64,000 nt of DNA from Bettongia penicillata ogilbyi (Eukaryota; Chordata; Mammalia; Diprotodontia; Potoroidae), in contig JAJHZJ010000419.1 of the NCBI GenBank assembly GCA_023548195.1, positions 1,417,773-1,481,772 on the forward strand, in the 5' to 3' direction. The first letter of the stretch is position 1; each line of letters opens with the position of its first letter. Both the position numbers and the translations under genes were made by a program. Positions 48,901 through 56,330 of this stretch are shown here, piece after piece. The notes below the pieces were generated by a model. It searched no databases, had not been told where the DNA came from, and worked only from the letters and a program-made list of their open reading frames with translations.

Positions 48901-51900
48901 CATAATGGTCGCAGATTTTATGTCAAATTTTATGCAAAAAAGGGAGACCAATGTGATGCTTTCTTAAAAAAATTGCGCCAGTGTTACTTAAAATCATTTA
49001 GTATTAAACTGTAATACTGGCAGAGGAACAGTACAGTTTAGAGCAGTTGTTTCACCTGCCTGCCATTCCCCTTGTACTACTGCTCTTTATTGGACTTAAT
49101 GACAACACCTTTAGTACTGCAGTGCTCTAAACTAACCACACAAGCTGGCTTTGGGAAATATACTGCAATGTGTGTGCACTGAGAATTCTGGGCTCACAAT
49201 GTGTGAGAGATAAAGGCATATCCATAGGCCACTGGTGAACATGTTGCTGTCATTTACCTTTTAAACAGTGTGATGAGCAGAATTACGCCATCTGATAATT
49301 ATGCGATGAAAAGTCATAAACCAATTTTTGGACTAGAAAAAAACACCACCACCACAACACAGGGTGTGACAATTATACGGTGAAATATCATAATTTAATT
49401 TATTTTCTATTTCTAATAACTGTTAGGTAGATTCACCTTGAATGTCTGTAGTTGTTTTGTCTATGAGGGATAAGCCATTTGCATTGCTACCAAGCACTTG
49501 AAGACCTTGGTTTGAATCCTAACCCTGGCCACTTGCTACCTAAGTGACCTTGAGCAATCACTTCACATCTGAGGCTCAGTTTCCTCATCTGTAAAATGAA
49601 GAAATTGGATCCAATAGTCTCTCAGATCCTTTCCAGCTCTAGACCCATGATCTTATAGCCTGCTGAAGAAGCTACTATGTCTACTTCTCCGGTAATGGAT
49701 TTTTTTCCTATAGTTTACATTTGATTTTATTCTATAACCATATCCTGTCAAACCTGAAGCTTCTTTGACATTTGAGTGAAGCAGTTCACGTGGGCTAAAG
49801 TTCAGTTTCTCTCTCTTAAGGCTTAAGCTTGTTAGTTAACAAAAAAACCGTTCTCAATGCTCTCATAACATATTATCTCAGCATTTCCTGCAAGGTCTGT
49901 GAGGTATCCTTGAGAAGCTAAAAACTACCTAACTTTGTCCCATCTTGAACAATTAAGGTGATCTTATGTAATTCCCTAGCAGCCAATAAATCTGCCCTTA
50001 CCAATCACCTCAGGATGCAGCTAGGACACATGAAATTCACAAAAGTATTTCTTAGAGATCAAGGCAGGTGGCTGTCATTCCACCATGGACTATGCCTACT
50101 TTCTTTGATGTCACCAATAATCTCTTACCTCTCTATGGCTAGCCAATTACACGATTTTTTTTTTCTGTTCTTTGTTCTTAGCTTATAAAAATGTATTGTA
50201 CCCTCAATTCGAGGTCTTTGGCCAGAGGCAGGGAGAGTCAACCCATCCTTTATTATCAAGCTGCATGCCCCGCTAAAAAATGATAGCTTGCTTGGAAAAT
50301 TGCCCTTTTGTTAAATTTCACTTATTCTACCGTACCTAATCTACATGTGACTGATAACAGGGGTAAAAAAATGTACACCAAGCAGGTGCAGTTTCTCTGT
50401 TTTGTTCTGTCTAGGACCCTGGACAGGTCAAGATGATCTTCTTCGGTCTAGAGTTTCAAATGAAAGAAAGGCTCCCTTGGCCTCTTGTTGTTTGTGGAAA
50501 TTTCTCCTCTCCCCCGCACTGGTGTATTTTTTGCTTGTGATGGTGAAAGGGAGGTGATAGATATATCAATGGAGCTAGTAACTTGGGTCTTATTTACTAT
50601 GCTGCCAGTTACTGTCCTCTCACTTCTCTTCACCCTCCCAACTCTACCTCCAACTCTAGAGGAAGAATTAACAGAAGCAAAACTTTGATAAAGATCCAGA
50701 TAAAGCCTTCAGTGTTCACAAGAGATTTTGAGTGGACACCAAGAATAAAGAAAATATAAAGGGAGAAATGTGTGCTTATTAAAATACCTGTTAAGGTTTA
50801 TTTTCATGAAACTTTGTGGTCAATTGGAATCAGTGTGACTACTGATTATAATGGCTTGATAGATATTAAAGCATTCTGTTTCATGAAGAAGCCAGATTAA
50901 CATCTTTCCAAACAATGAAGAAATAAAATAAGCAAAACTGAGTCCATGCATTTGACTTAAAATCTGAATTTAGATAATCTAATAGTCCTAAATAACATTT
51001 TTTTCTCTCTTTACAGCAATAAACACTTTGCTGCCCACTCATTATCAACAAAAATAGTTAACTCCTCAGTCTTATGGTGACTGTTAAAAAAGAAAAGAAA
51101 AATGCCACCAGCAACAAAAAAACAGATGTATTCTCATACTTTCTATTCATAGGGTATTGATTTACTTAACTTTTCCTTACTAGTACAAATGTATTTCTAC
51201 TGATCCATCCTTGATTTCCTGTCTGTTAAACCTTTTAGAGCAAATATCATACAGAGTCATATAGAGATCTATAGTCACATATGATAAACATAAAATAGGT
51301 TCATACAGAGATCACAGAGAGTAAGGCATACTTGTCAGACACAGAAAAATGTCTAGCTGTAGGGTTGGTTCTTAACCTGGGATCCATGTACCATGAGGAT
51401 CTGCAGACAGATTTGAGGGGATCCATAAGCTGAATGGAAGAAAATTGATCCTTATTTTCCCTAAAAATCTAACTGAAATTTAATATTTCCTTCCATTATG
51501 AATGAGGACAAAAAGAACAACATAAATCTGGAAGGCTTCCACAAGATTCACCAAACTTACAAAAGAGTCCATGACACAAAACAGAATAAGACCTTTGGTC
51601 TGCTAATACATTAATTACATAACATAAATTTGTAAGGTGCCACTGACTGGGACATGTTACCACTCTCAGTAACAATTCTGCCATTAGGCAGCCCCACTTA
51701 ACTGTTTTCAAGGAATAGATTTTGATTCAAAAAAACTCCCCCCAAACAATAAAAACATATCAGAATCTTTTTTTTCCTCAAAGAACTCTAACATGGATTT
51801 AAATACATCACCACTCAATATAGTTCAATTCCAGTGTTTCCTCATCATATAAAAGTTACTCTGTGTACTCAAAGCCTGTGCTAGTAAAGGGTCTTCTATC

Positions 51901-54008
51901 AGGCTACATAGCATGGGTCACTGGAAGGTTGATCAGCAGGCAACATGTTCTCTCTCTGTCCCTGTTTTCTGTCTGTCTTTATTTTTCTCATCTGACTTTC
52001 TTGTTTGCCTCTGTCTCTGGTCGTTCTTATCTCTCATCTGTCTCTCTCTTGTCTGCCAGCCTCTTGTCTACGCATCTATTTTTGTCTCTGTACCTCTCTG
52101 CTTATGAAATTATTCACTATGGCAGGGCAGAATTGCAAGCTGTTGTATCAGTGGAAAGAGTATCTATCTCAGGTGAAACTATAAATCCTGGAAATGCTGA
52201 ATTAAGTACGCCATCACTTTTGTGGTGGGCATATATTTGTCCTACACAGAAAGAGTTGCTATTAATGTTATTCTGCATATAAAGTAAGACACTAAGGTAA
52301 TAGTTAATTATTACACAGACTGATCTGTATTCTGGGTTAACCCTACCACCTCTGCAATTATACACAAAAAGGCATGTACCGTTTGTACCTTTCTTCTTGG
52401 AAGAGGTGGTGGGTGATGGGTGTGGAGTATTGTATTTACAGTCAGTTATGGCTTCTGTTCTGACTGATTTTACTGATTTTTTTTCTTCGTTACAAGGGAA
52501 GGCTTGGTAGAGTATATATTTCAGAATAAAGATGATTTAAAAACAAGACATATCAATAATTTTTAAAGGCTGATGTGATACAATATTGGAGAAGGATATA
52601 ACAAACTGCTCCAGTATCTTTGCCAAGAAAACCCTAAATGGGATCTCAAAGAGTTAGACACAAATCAAAAAATCACAGAATGACAACATGGTACAGTATC
52701 CCCAATCAGTATAAAGGGATCCTACTGTTTCTGTGAACAGATAAATATAAAAAATAAAAAATAAAATACCCCTTTAAAACATACTTTAACTGCTGGGTGA
52801 AGTCCACTATCAAAGAGGGCTTCATTTTTGATGATGTTTCCAACCCCAGGTAACACATTCTGGTCCAATAACACATCACATAACATCCGGTCCTTCTGCT
52901 TTCTCACTTCACTTTCTGCCCTTGAGAAGTTAAATTTGGGTGAGCAGACATCTAAGTCTTCCATCATTCTTATCCTCTGTTTACTTTCCAGAGAATTCCT
53001 GCAGAAGAAAAATATATTACCTTTGAGTAAGTTCACAGTTTTGTTAATTAAGAAAAAGAAATCACATACTTTGTGGGCTTTGTCATAAATACAGATAAAT
53101 CATGACAACCTAAATATGACAATCATTTACATGAAATATTCACATAATACTTGGAGAATGTCATAATGAGGCAGCTTGGTGGCATAGAGGATAGAGAGCC
53201 AGGTCTGGAGTCATAAAGTCCTAAGTTCAGATCAAGCCTCACAGCCTAGTTATGTGACTCTGGGCAAGTCACTTAACTTCTCTGGACCTCAGTTTCCTCA
53301 TCTGCAAAAATGAAGTCAGTTGTATTTGATGACCTAGAAGGGCTTTTTCAGCTTGTCAGTTCTAAGTATGATCCTGTGAAAATTTTGAGATCATCATAAA
53401 GTTCCCTACAGTGAAAAGACAGGAACAATGAAAGATATCAGAAATCTGACCAGTGCAGTGACTATCATACTTTAGTGAATTGTTGAAGCATGTTTTCTTG
53501 CTATTAACAGTGGTCATGGATAGCAGAGGTACAATGGAGAATATTTTGTAAATGTGGTCAATGTGTTGATTTGTTTTGCTTGGCTATACTTTAATTTGAA
53601 GGAGAGTTCTATGAGAAAGGAGTACAAGAGAATCACTGGGTTGCAACTGGTGCAAGAAAAAAAAAAACGGAAAGAAACAGCACTAATAAATATATATATA
53701 TTTTTTATACCTGCCTTATAATAAGGTAGCAAGCTGGAGAAAGCACTCATTCTAGGATGAGGCTCACCAACATTACTATTTGATACAAACATTTATTTTT
53801 CATTTACTTTCCTGGTCCCCATTCAAATGCTGGGCACTGATGTTTTTGGTTTTTGGAAGGGATTTTATCTCACCTGAATTCCACACTTGAGTCATAGAAA
53901 CAAATCAAATCTTTGGTGAGCTGTACTTCAAAAACAGGAGGTGCTCTACTTTGATCTTTACCCTGGAGTGGATTAATGAGGACAGCACCATTCATTCCAA
54001 AGTGAATT
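27805..54008 (-). CDS. NEIL3: NEIL3 DNA glycosylase, exons 3-10 (partial gene, 5' exons outside window)
   Basis: Spliced minus-strand gene; coding segments 53874-54008, 52785-52998, 45666-45740, 43441-43607, 40603-40772, 37774-38224, 29241-29415 and 27805-27966. All seven introns between them have GT-AG ends and the phases join in frame, giving 516 residues. Domain order seen: end of the Fpg/Nei N-terminal domain, H2TH, Fpg/Nei zinc finger, RanBP2/NZF finger, long linker, two GRF fingers; this order is diagnostic of NEIL3 among Nei-like proteins. Known of the family: a nuclear bifunctional DNA glycosylase preferring single-stranded and fork DNA, removing oxidised bases and unhooking interstrand crosslinks during replication. 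The NZF finger helps recruit it to ubiquitylated replisomes, and GRF fingers bind single-stranded DNA. The catalytic N-terminus lies in exons 1-2, not in the window, so activity cannot be judged. The human protein, as remembered, has about 513 residues from the same point. The C-terminus is frameshifted (see exon 10). Confidence 0.96.
28300..28565. mobile_element. L2 tail followed by reverse MIR-type SINE (NEIL3 intron 9)
   Basis: 28300-28352 reads CAGCATATAATAGGTGCTTA (plus-strand L2 tail). 28395-28565 reads TTAGAGACAGAAGTGACCTT, AAATGGAGACTCATAGAGGT, TCACACAGCTAGTCAGTATT and AGAATTTGAACACAGGTCTT (reverse MIR). The rest of intron 9 has nothing recognisable. Confidence 0.65.
29241..29415 (-). 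CDS. NEIL3: NEIL3 exon 9 (first GRF zinc finger)
   Basis: 175 bp, acceptor GTCATTTCAG, donor GAA|GTAAGC. It reads SELQDNMTDS, then LRCSKHNRLCVLRVV, GRQFYACPLPRG and QCGFFE. The C..H..C..C ligands and the GRQFYACP core mark a GRF zinc finger as in APE2 and TOP3A. The finger is completed by the W that opens exon 10. Exon 8 lies 8.4 kb upstream across an intron that holds an L1 relic. Confidence 0.95.
29416..30544. other. NEIL3 intron 8, unassigned part
   Basis: AT-rich, with poly-A and poly-T bits. No recognisable repeat or exon. Confidence 0.35.
30545..32060 (+). mobile_element. L1 LINE 5' region and ORF1 relic (NEIL3 intron 8)
   Basis: Starts ACCAACATGGCTGACTGAAC like an L1 5' untranslated region. 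Further on come AGACAGCAAGAAATAATAGA and, at 31590-31780, a decayed ORF1 C-terminal region (CTCCTGAAAGAAACCCAGAA, ACCATAGTCAGGATTCCATA, GATGTGACAACTTCTATG). Antisense to NEIL3. Reading frame lost. Confidence 0.65.
32455..32630 (-). mobile_element. hAT-type DNA transposon, short copy
   Basis: GAGCAGGAGTTTTTAAATCT, GCATAAAACATATAGGATTA, CAAGGGAAACCAAGTATATT and an end reading CACGTTAAGAGCGCTTG. Opposite orientation to the copy at 34980. Confidence 0.55.
32640..33486. other. NEIL3 intron 8, repeat-poor part
   Basis: About 850 bp without recognisable repeat or exon; AT-rich. Confidence 0.35.
33487..33740 (+). mobile_element. MIR-type SINE, near full length
   Basis: AGACAGCTAGATGATAGAGT, TACTAGCTGTGTGATCCCTG, TCCTCATCTGTAAAATGTGA and GTGTTTTGCAAACCTTAAAA, ending in a short CTT repeat. 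Confidence 0.85.
33750..34095. mobile_element. Two SINE fragments
   Basis: 33750-33870 is a reverse 'GAACTTCCAGGTGAGGAAA'-type copy (exact motif GAGAACTTCCAGGTGAGGAA). 33920-34095 is a plus tRNA-type copy (GAAGTGGAGTGGATAGAGCA, GTAAGTCACTGAACCTCTC, TCCAATTCTAGCTTTGTC). Confidence 0.65.
34200..34475 (+). mobile_element. L2 LINE 3' end
   Basis: AAGTCCCAACTAAAATCCTA, CTTCTATAAGATGCCTTCCC, ATTAGATTGTGAATTTCTGG, AGGACAGGGACTGTC and GTGCCTGGCATATAGTAGGT, then TTGATTGATAGACTGA. Complete last part of L2. Confidence 0.9.
34830..34979 (+). mobile_element. L1 3' fragment
   Basis: TTCATATAATGGAATACTCA, GGAACAGATCTGGAGCAAAA, AACCAGGAGAACATTACACA and ATGGCCACAATAATGTAAAC: L1 ORF2/3' region. Confidence 0.75.
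34980..35150 (+). mobile_element. hAT-type DNA transposon fragment
   Basis: GGGATTTTTAACCTGCAATC, TTGATTACTGTATTTCAATA, TAAAAGCATCATTGTGAAAA and GACTGCCAAAAGGGTCAATA: this matches the reverse complement of the 32455 copy. Confidence 0.6.
35500..35728 (+). mobile_element. L2 LINE 3' end
   Basis: GATTATCTCTAATTTATTCT, GTTTGCATGTTGTCTCCCCC, ATTAGACTGCAAGCTCTTTG, GTGCCTGGCACACAGAAAAT and GCTCAATAAATGCCTATTGA. Confidence 0.9.
35730..36956. other. NEIL3 intron 8, unassigned part
   Basis: No exon or confident transposon. A CA/TA microsatellite lies at about 36575-36632. Confidence 0.4.
36957..37130 (-). mobile_element. BovB 3' end fragment
   Basis: Plus strand reads TGGTTCAGTTGTGTGTGACT, CTTTGGGACTCCATAGATCA, TTACATGCCAGGCTTTTCTG, TCCACTATCTCTCAAAGTCT and CTATTCATCTCATTCTCTGC, the reversed 3' end of BovB LINEs (as in the tails of ruminant Bov-tA SINEs). 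Confidence 0.75.
37774..38224 (-). CDS. NEIL3: NEIL3 exon 8 (long poorly conserved linker)
   Basis: 451 bp, the largest exon here; acceptor TTTCCATTTCAAG, donor TTTCAG|GTATTT. It reads in frame without stops: DAKAEEDVHNS at the start, then MKYPCNSF, EVKINRKTAFG, TTLVLTDLSN, DIQHPS and PELNSCNPG near the end. These short islands match the NEIL3 linker between the NZF and GRF fingers, while the sequence between them is Ser/Asn-rich and probably disordered. A SINE begins about 38 bp upstream of the acceptor (see findings). Confidence 0.94.
38262..38505 (+). mobile_element. MIR-type SINE next to NEIL3 exon 8
   Basis: GAAGCTAGGGGGATAGAGCC, TTGTGTGACCCTGGGCAAGC, CACTTAACCTCTGCCTGTCT, CAGGGTTGTTGTGAGGATAA and GTAAAGTACTTTAGAAATCC. 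Full-length layout. Antisense to the gene. Confidence 0.9.
38654..38982 (+). mobile_element. tRNA-type SINE with long BovB tail
   Basis: Head GGGGCAGCTCGGTGGCATGG, then CACTTACCAGCTGTGTGACT and GGAAACAGCAAACCATTCCA, followed by a longer BovB 3' segment (GAAGATGAGCCCCTCAGGTG, CATTTGGACACAACCAAACT). It shows a longer piece of the LINE 3' end than the other copies. Confidence 0.8.
38985..39150 (-). mobile_element. MIR-type SINE fragment
   Basis: TTGATCCTTGTGAGACAGAT, TACAGATAAGAAAACTGAGG and TTCCTGACTCCAAGTTCAAT. The remainder of intron 7 to 40602 has no recognisable repeat. Confidence 0.7.
40603..40772 (-). CDS. NEIL3: NEIL3 exon 7 (RanBP2/NZF zinc finger)
   Basis: 170 bp, acceptor CATCTTGCAG, donor AATG|GTAAG. 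It begins KLPTRNSLIGW and contains WTCAVCTLINKP followed by CDAC. The spacing C-x2-C-x10-C-x2-C with the leading W is the RanBP2-type (NZF) finger. In NEIL3 this finger binds ubiquitin on the stalled replicative helicase and targets the enzyme to crosslinks (family knowledge). All four cysteine ligands are intact. Confidence 0.96.
40980..43335 (+). mobile_element. L2/CR1-like LINE remnant filling intron 6
   Basis: Pyrimidine-rich plus strand over 2.3 kb. 43080-43335 is a clear L2 3' end (TTAGAATATAAGCCCCTTGA, GGGCAAAGACTG, CAGTGCCCGACACAGGCACT, ATTTAATAAATATTCAGTGG). 42540-43100 carries segments like the thumb-coding part (CCATGCTCCACAGAGATTCC). The part before 41390 resembles endonuclease-coding DNA only weakly. 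It may be one element or several neighbouring ones (another tail with GCTTAATAAATGCTTACTGA is at 42520). Confidence 0.5.
41392..41585. mobile_element. Palindromic non-autonomous hAT element with 8-bp target duplication
   Basis: 194 bp. The left end is TAGGGGTGGG, then TGTAGCCTCAAGGCCATATG. The right end, read in reverse complement, is TAAGGGTGGGGAACCTGCAG, then CCTTGAGGCCACGTG, so the two ends are inverted repeats of about 40 bp. CTTTAGAC flanks both sides (41384-41391 and 41586-41593). An 8-bp duplication is the hAT hallmark. Too short for a transposase. Confidence 0.9.
43441..43607 (-). CDS. NEIL3: NEIL3 exon 6 (Fpg/Nei zinc finger)
   Basis: 167 bp, acceptor TTGTTTAAG, donor ATAAG|GTAAGA. 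It reads CRKTGSALYRHYKVYKR, then a C-x2-C pair (CGQC) and, after the NRMTYF stretch, a second pair (CPRC). These four cysteines form the zinc beta-hairpin finger of the glycosylase, which inserts next to the lesion. It ends with two bases (AG) completed by T from exon 7, giving Ser where the human protein, as remembered, has Cys. Confidence 0.95.
43608..44065. other. NEIL3 intron 5, nothing recognised
   Basis: AT-rich, no exon or clear repeat. Confidence 0.35.
44066..44535 (+). mobile_element. Two tandem MIR/tRNA-type SINEs
   Basis: First copy: AGAACATTAGATTTGAATTC, CTACTTAGTAGCTATGTGAC and TTTCCTCATCTGTAAAATGG. Second copy from about 44220: GAAGCACTGGACTTGGAGTC, TTTAACTAGCTATGTGACCT and CTCAGTTTCCTTGTGTGTAA. 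Confidence 0.8.
44543..44563. repeat. (ATC)n trinucleotide repeat
   Basis: Seven ATC units. Confidence 0.9.
45240..45437 (+). mobile_element. tRNA-type SINE
   Basis: GTTTGGAGTCAAGAACACAT, CAGTTCAAATCCTACCTCTT, GCCTCAGTTTCCTTCTATAA and CTTCCAGCTCCATATGTATG. Confidence 0.8.
45666..45740 (-). CDS. NEIL3: NEIL3 exon 5 (short H2TH C-terminal exon)
   Basis: 75 bp, exactly 25 codons with phase 0 at both ends; acceptor TTTTAAG, donor AGG|GTAAG. Translation begins VSQLKDEEICHLVKM and ends RDFAVLFYR, matching the helix after the NEIL3 H2TH motif (human equivalent begins VCQLTDEQIHHL). It was recognised from the translation and splice signals rather than from length. Confidence 0.93.
45795..46075 (+). 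mobile_element. L1 3' end fragment (intron 4)
   Basis: TACTTCCTGAGAGAGAAATG, TGCAGAATGAGACATCC and TTTGTTTAGCTTGACTATAT followed by a T-rich tract: same 3' untranslated region as in the copy at 47845. It begins 55 bp from exon 5. Confidence 0.6.
46175..46765 (-). mobile_element. L1 3' end, reverse
   Basis: Minus strand encodes the end of L1 ORF2/3' region: plus strand reads TTCATGTAAGTCTTTCCAGG, AATAATATCCCATCATGATC, ATACACCATAGTTTGTCTAG, CCTTTCCCAAATGATGGGCA, and toward low coordinates the 3' end with a T-rich side and TTTCCCCAATTACATATTAA. Confidence 0.85.
46766..47604. other. NEIL3 intron 4, unassigned part
   Basis: No exon or confident repeat. Confidence 0.35.
47605..47835 (+). mobile_element. 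MIR-type SINE
   Basis: GAGTGCTAGATATGGAGTAA, TCTGGCTTCCAATTCTGG, CTTCCGTTTCCTTATCTACA and TCAGGGCTGTTGTGAGCAAA. Confidence 0.75.
47845..48350 (+). mobile_element. L1 3' end
   Basis: ATATTTATAGCAGCACTTTT, GCTGTAAGAAATGATGAAAA, TTTTCATGAACTGATACAGA, GTGAAGTGAATAAAGCC, CACCTCCTGAGAGAGAGGTG and TTTAGCTTGACTATATAAGT, then a T-rich tail. Confidence 0.85.
48351..49474. other. NEIL3 intron 4, repeat-poor part
   Basis: No exon or recognised transposon; an 11-bp inverted repeat lies at 49035-49133. Confidence 0.35.
49475..49665 (+). mobile_element. tRNA-type SINE
   Basis: GACCTTGGTTTGAATCCTAA, AAGTGACCTTGAGCAATCAC, CTCAGTTTCCTCATCTGTAA and CAGATCCTTTCCAGCTCTAG. Confidence 0.85.
49900..50370 (+). mobile_element. 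Possible solo LTR (unconfirmed)
   Basis: Contains a CCAATCA-like box (ACCAATCACCTCAGG near 50000), a TATA-like GCTTATAAAAATG at 50181-50193 and, after it, GAGGTCTTTGGCCAGAGGCA, CATCCTTTATTATCAAGCTG and CATGCCCCGC. This order of signals fits a retroviral-type LTR. Ends and target duplication not identified; no viral coding sequence nearby. Confidence 0.4.
50371..51361. other. NEIL3 intron 4, unassigned part
   Basis: No exon or confident repeat. Open frames here look like chance. Confidence 0.35.
51362..51595 (+). mobile_element. hAT-type DNA transposon, internally deleted
   Basis: GGTTCTTAACCTGGGATCCA, TTGAGGGGATCCATAAGCTG, AATTTAATATTTCCTTCCAT, and the far end AAGGCTTCCACAAGATTCAC, AAAGAGTCCATGACACAAAA. 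Both ends of the family present. Confidence 0.65.
51943..52105. repeat. Degenerate pyrimidine-rich (TCTG/TCTC)n tract
   Basis: Low-complexity plus strand (TCTCTCTCTGTCCCTGTTTT, CTGTCTCTCTCTTGTCTGCC). It explains the long serine/leucine-rich open frame over this stretch. Confidence 0.7.
52588..52690 (+). mobile_element. BovB-tailed SINE, tail only
   Basis: GGAGAAGGATATAACAAACT, GCTCCAGTATCTTTGCCAAG, AAAACCCTAAATGGGATCTC and AAAGAGTTAGACACAAATCA. Truncated at its head; ends about 95 bp below NEIL3 exon 4. Confidence 0.8.
52785..52998 (-). CDS. NEIL3: NEIL3 exon 4 (H2TH domain)
   Basis: 214 bp, acceptor TTCTGCAG, donor AAA|GTATGT. It encodes the helix-two-turn-helix region of Fpg/Nei glycosylases, including DQNVLPGVGNIIKNEALF and DSGLHPAVK. 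This region grips the DNA backbone and is the most conserved part of the exon set. A basic stretch (RAESEVRKQKDRM) precedes it, as in other NEIL3 proteins. It ends at a codon boundary. The intron to exon 3 is only 875 bp, while the next intron (45741-52784) is about 7 kb. Confidence 0.96.
53168..53390 (+). mobile_element. tRNA-type SINE, full length (intron 3)
   Basis: AGGCAGCTTGGTGGCATAGA, GTTATGTGACTCTGGGCAAG, TTTCCTCATCTGCAAAAATG and GTCAGTTCTAAGTATGATCC. Confidence 0.9.
53490..53690 (+). mobile_element. L1 3'-end-like fragment
   Basis: GGTCAATGTGTTGATTTGTT, TTGCTTGGCTATACTTTAAT and a terminal poly-A run; resembles the L1 3' region at 45795 and 48200. Confidence 0.45.
53874..54008 (-). 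CDS. NEIL3: NEIL3 exon 3 (end of N-terminal glycosylase domain)
   Basis: 135 bp. On the minus strand it follows a TTTTTCAG acceptor and ends CAG|GTGAG. The first base completes a codon from exon 2 and the last two bases (AG) are completed by exon 4 as Arg. It reads IHFGMNGAVLINPL near the start and VQLTKDLICFYDSSVEF at the end, matching the last strands of the NEIL3 beta-sandwich domain just before H2TH. It is the first exon visible from the 5' side; no exon 2-like sequence (expected FNGYVYSG / YFGPKAL region) was found up to 64000. Confidence 0.95.
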
Positions 54009-55884
54009 CTGAAAAACAAAGACAATTCTGAGATATGCAAATGTCCAAGCTTACCAGACACAAGGACAAACTCTTTAGGGCCTTATTTCTAGAAGAGATA
54101 GCTTTCAGGCTGCAAGTAAATATTCTGGTACCATAGTTACTCAGCGCAAGTCTTCAACCTCAGAGCCTTTTTGTTCTATCTCAAATTAAAATTGCAGATG
54201 AACTGTTTTTACCAAAGTAAGACTGACCTCCCTAGAGAAATGTTACTCTGTATTTCTAAAGGATAGAATAGGAAGTCTAAGTAAATATAACCCTACTTTT
54301 TCCTTTAGAGTTGAATCATTTTTAATTGGAAAAGAACTATCTTTTGTTTAAAAGACTAGTCTATGGACAGCCTAGCCTTTTCTGAATTATGAGTAAAAAT
54401 TATACAAGAAAAAGAGGCTAGGCTGCATTATCCATAATGTATATTAAAGAAAATACTTTAAATCCCTTAAAATATATCTTATTTCCATTCAATCCAATGG
54501 GAAAAGTGTACTTTCAATAATATTTACCATTACAAGATTTATCCTAACCATGTCATGATATTTATCCTTCATAGTGTACATTAGGGAGAATAATGTGAGA
54601 AAATTTCAAGACTTTTCTACATTTCAAAGGAAAATCAGCTAAAACACCATTATTTCCCAGCCATGCCAGGCACTGATCTCCTTTTAAGAAGTATTGGAAG
54701 GAAGAGCTTTATAAATATTTACAGTTATCTTTAAAGTTACAATGTTGCTATGAAAAATTTATAAGCTTTCAGTTTGTATAGGATTATTAGCATGTCCAGT
54801 TTTTTTTTTTAACAGTGCTTATGTAAGACCTCAGATGAGAAAGATCAAAAATCATTTTCCAGATGAAGAACCAGATCTTGGCTTTCAAACACTCCTCCTC
54901 ATAGCTCCACTGAGTTAATAAATAGAGCTAGGTTGACAACAAATGTTACTGCTATGTGCTTCTAATTCAAAAGTGCCATGTTAAAGTATCATACAAGGTT
55001 AAGCAGGCTCCCTTTAAAAATGTAGGTTTTAAACTCTGTATGCCCCGCTATCCATCATAAGTGCATTTAACATGCCACATGACTTCTGAAAGGAAAAATG
55101 GATGTCTATAAGTACTCCATGGACATTCATTCCCTGGAAAAGGTGCACAACTGTCATGCCCAGAAGTCATCATATCCAAAGTCTTTTCAGTTGCATGGCT
55201 CATAAAATAACTCCTCCATCATCTTCTATAATGAAATTTCATCTGAGTGAGAGGGCTCGGCAGGAAAACCTCTAGTCCTACAATTGGATTAACACTGAGA
55301 AGTATGTGGAAACAAATAAAGGAGCAAATGATTTTTATGTCATCTCCTCCTTTAGCCACCAGGAAACTTCTCATCTGGTTCATTACAGAGGAGAGGTGAC
55401 CCTGAGTTATCCAAGGCTATGCCGATTAGGCACAAGCTTTAGCAGGTGCTATTATAAAGCTAGAAATGCTTCAAGTATAGGCTTGGCAAGAACTATTTGT
55501 CTGCCATCCAAGGACCAGTCTAGTTGACTTTGGGGAGGTTCATAAAGAGGTTCAGTCCCAAGTGATGGATTTTTGGCCACAGTCACTCATGAAGACTGAT
55601 TACTAAGGCTTTTAAGAGAGAGGGATAATTGACACTGGGGTCCTACAACTTTTAAGATCCTTCAGGTGTTCAAGTTTCTTTACTTAGAAATGACTGCAAC
55701 TCATATCATTTGTCAGATTTTATTTTGCTATAAGCAGAAACTATTAGGCAATATATAATATATTTATATACATATATAAAGTGTATATATATGCAAGTAA
55801 CTAAGCACCATGGAATGAATCATATTTAGGTTATTTACCATGTTATTAGCTATTTAAGTGGAGTGTGATATTACAGTAATCAAG
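54009..55884. other. NEIL3 intron 2 (3' part), unassigned
   Basis: No exon 2 sequence and no confident repeat in about 1.9 kb. Confidence 0.4.
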
Positions 55885-56330
55885 CTATACTTGGCATCAA
55901 CAGATCCCAACAGGGTTTAAAGTTTATCTCTGAAATTTGCCACTTGTGTGATAAAAGCAAGTTACTTCATTCCTCTGAGATTTAGTTTCCATATTCATAA
56001 AATGGGATGTAGTAATATTTACCCTACTTACCTTACAGCATTATGTATAAATGTGAGTTGTCATCATTATCTCTTAGGAATTTCAAAATTGATAATTATT
56101 ATGAATATATTATCCTGTCAGTATACATTTTAGTTTTTAATATTTTAAAACTCAAAAACTATTACTTTCCATTTAGAGAAGCACTGCTATATAGTGTCAA
56201 AAAAACAAAACAAAACTCCACTGAATTTGCGCTCAGAAGATGTGGGTTTCCCCTTCTGTAAAACAGCAGGGTTGGACTTTGACAGCATCTGAAGGTCTTC
56301 CTAAATTTAAATCCTCTGAATCTACTAGGT
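55885..56330 (+). mobile_element. Two degraded MIR-type SINEs
   Basis: 55885-56070: AACAGGGTTTAAAGTTTATC, CATATTCATAAAATGGGATG and ACCTTACAGCATTATGTATA. 56215-56330: CTTCTGTAAAACAGCAGGGT, TGGACTTTGACAGCATCTGA and AGGTCTTCCTAAATTTAAAT. A (TA)n stretch precedes at 55750-55800. Confidence 0.55.

Noticed and set aside
51863..52282. 139-residue serine/leucine-rich open frame
   Set aside because: It covers a degenerate TCTG/TCTC tract in NEIL3 intron 4, opposite to the gene, with no domain resemblance.
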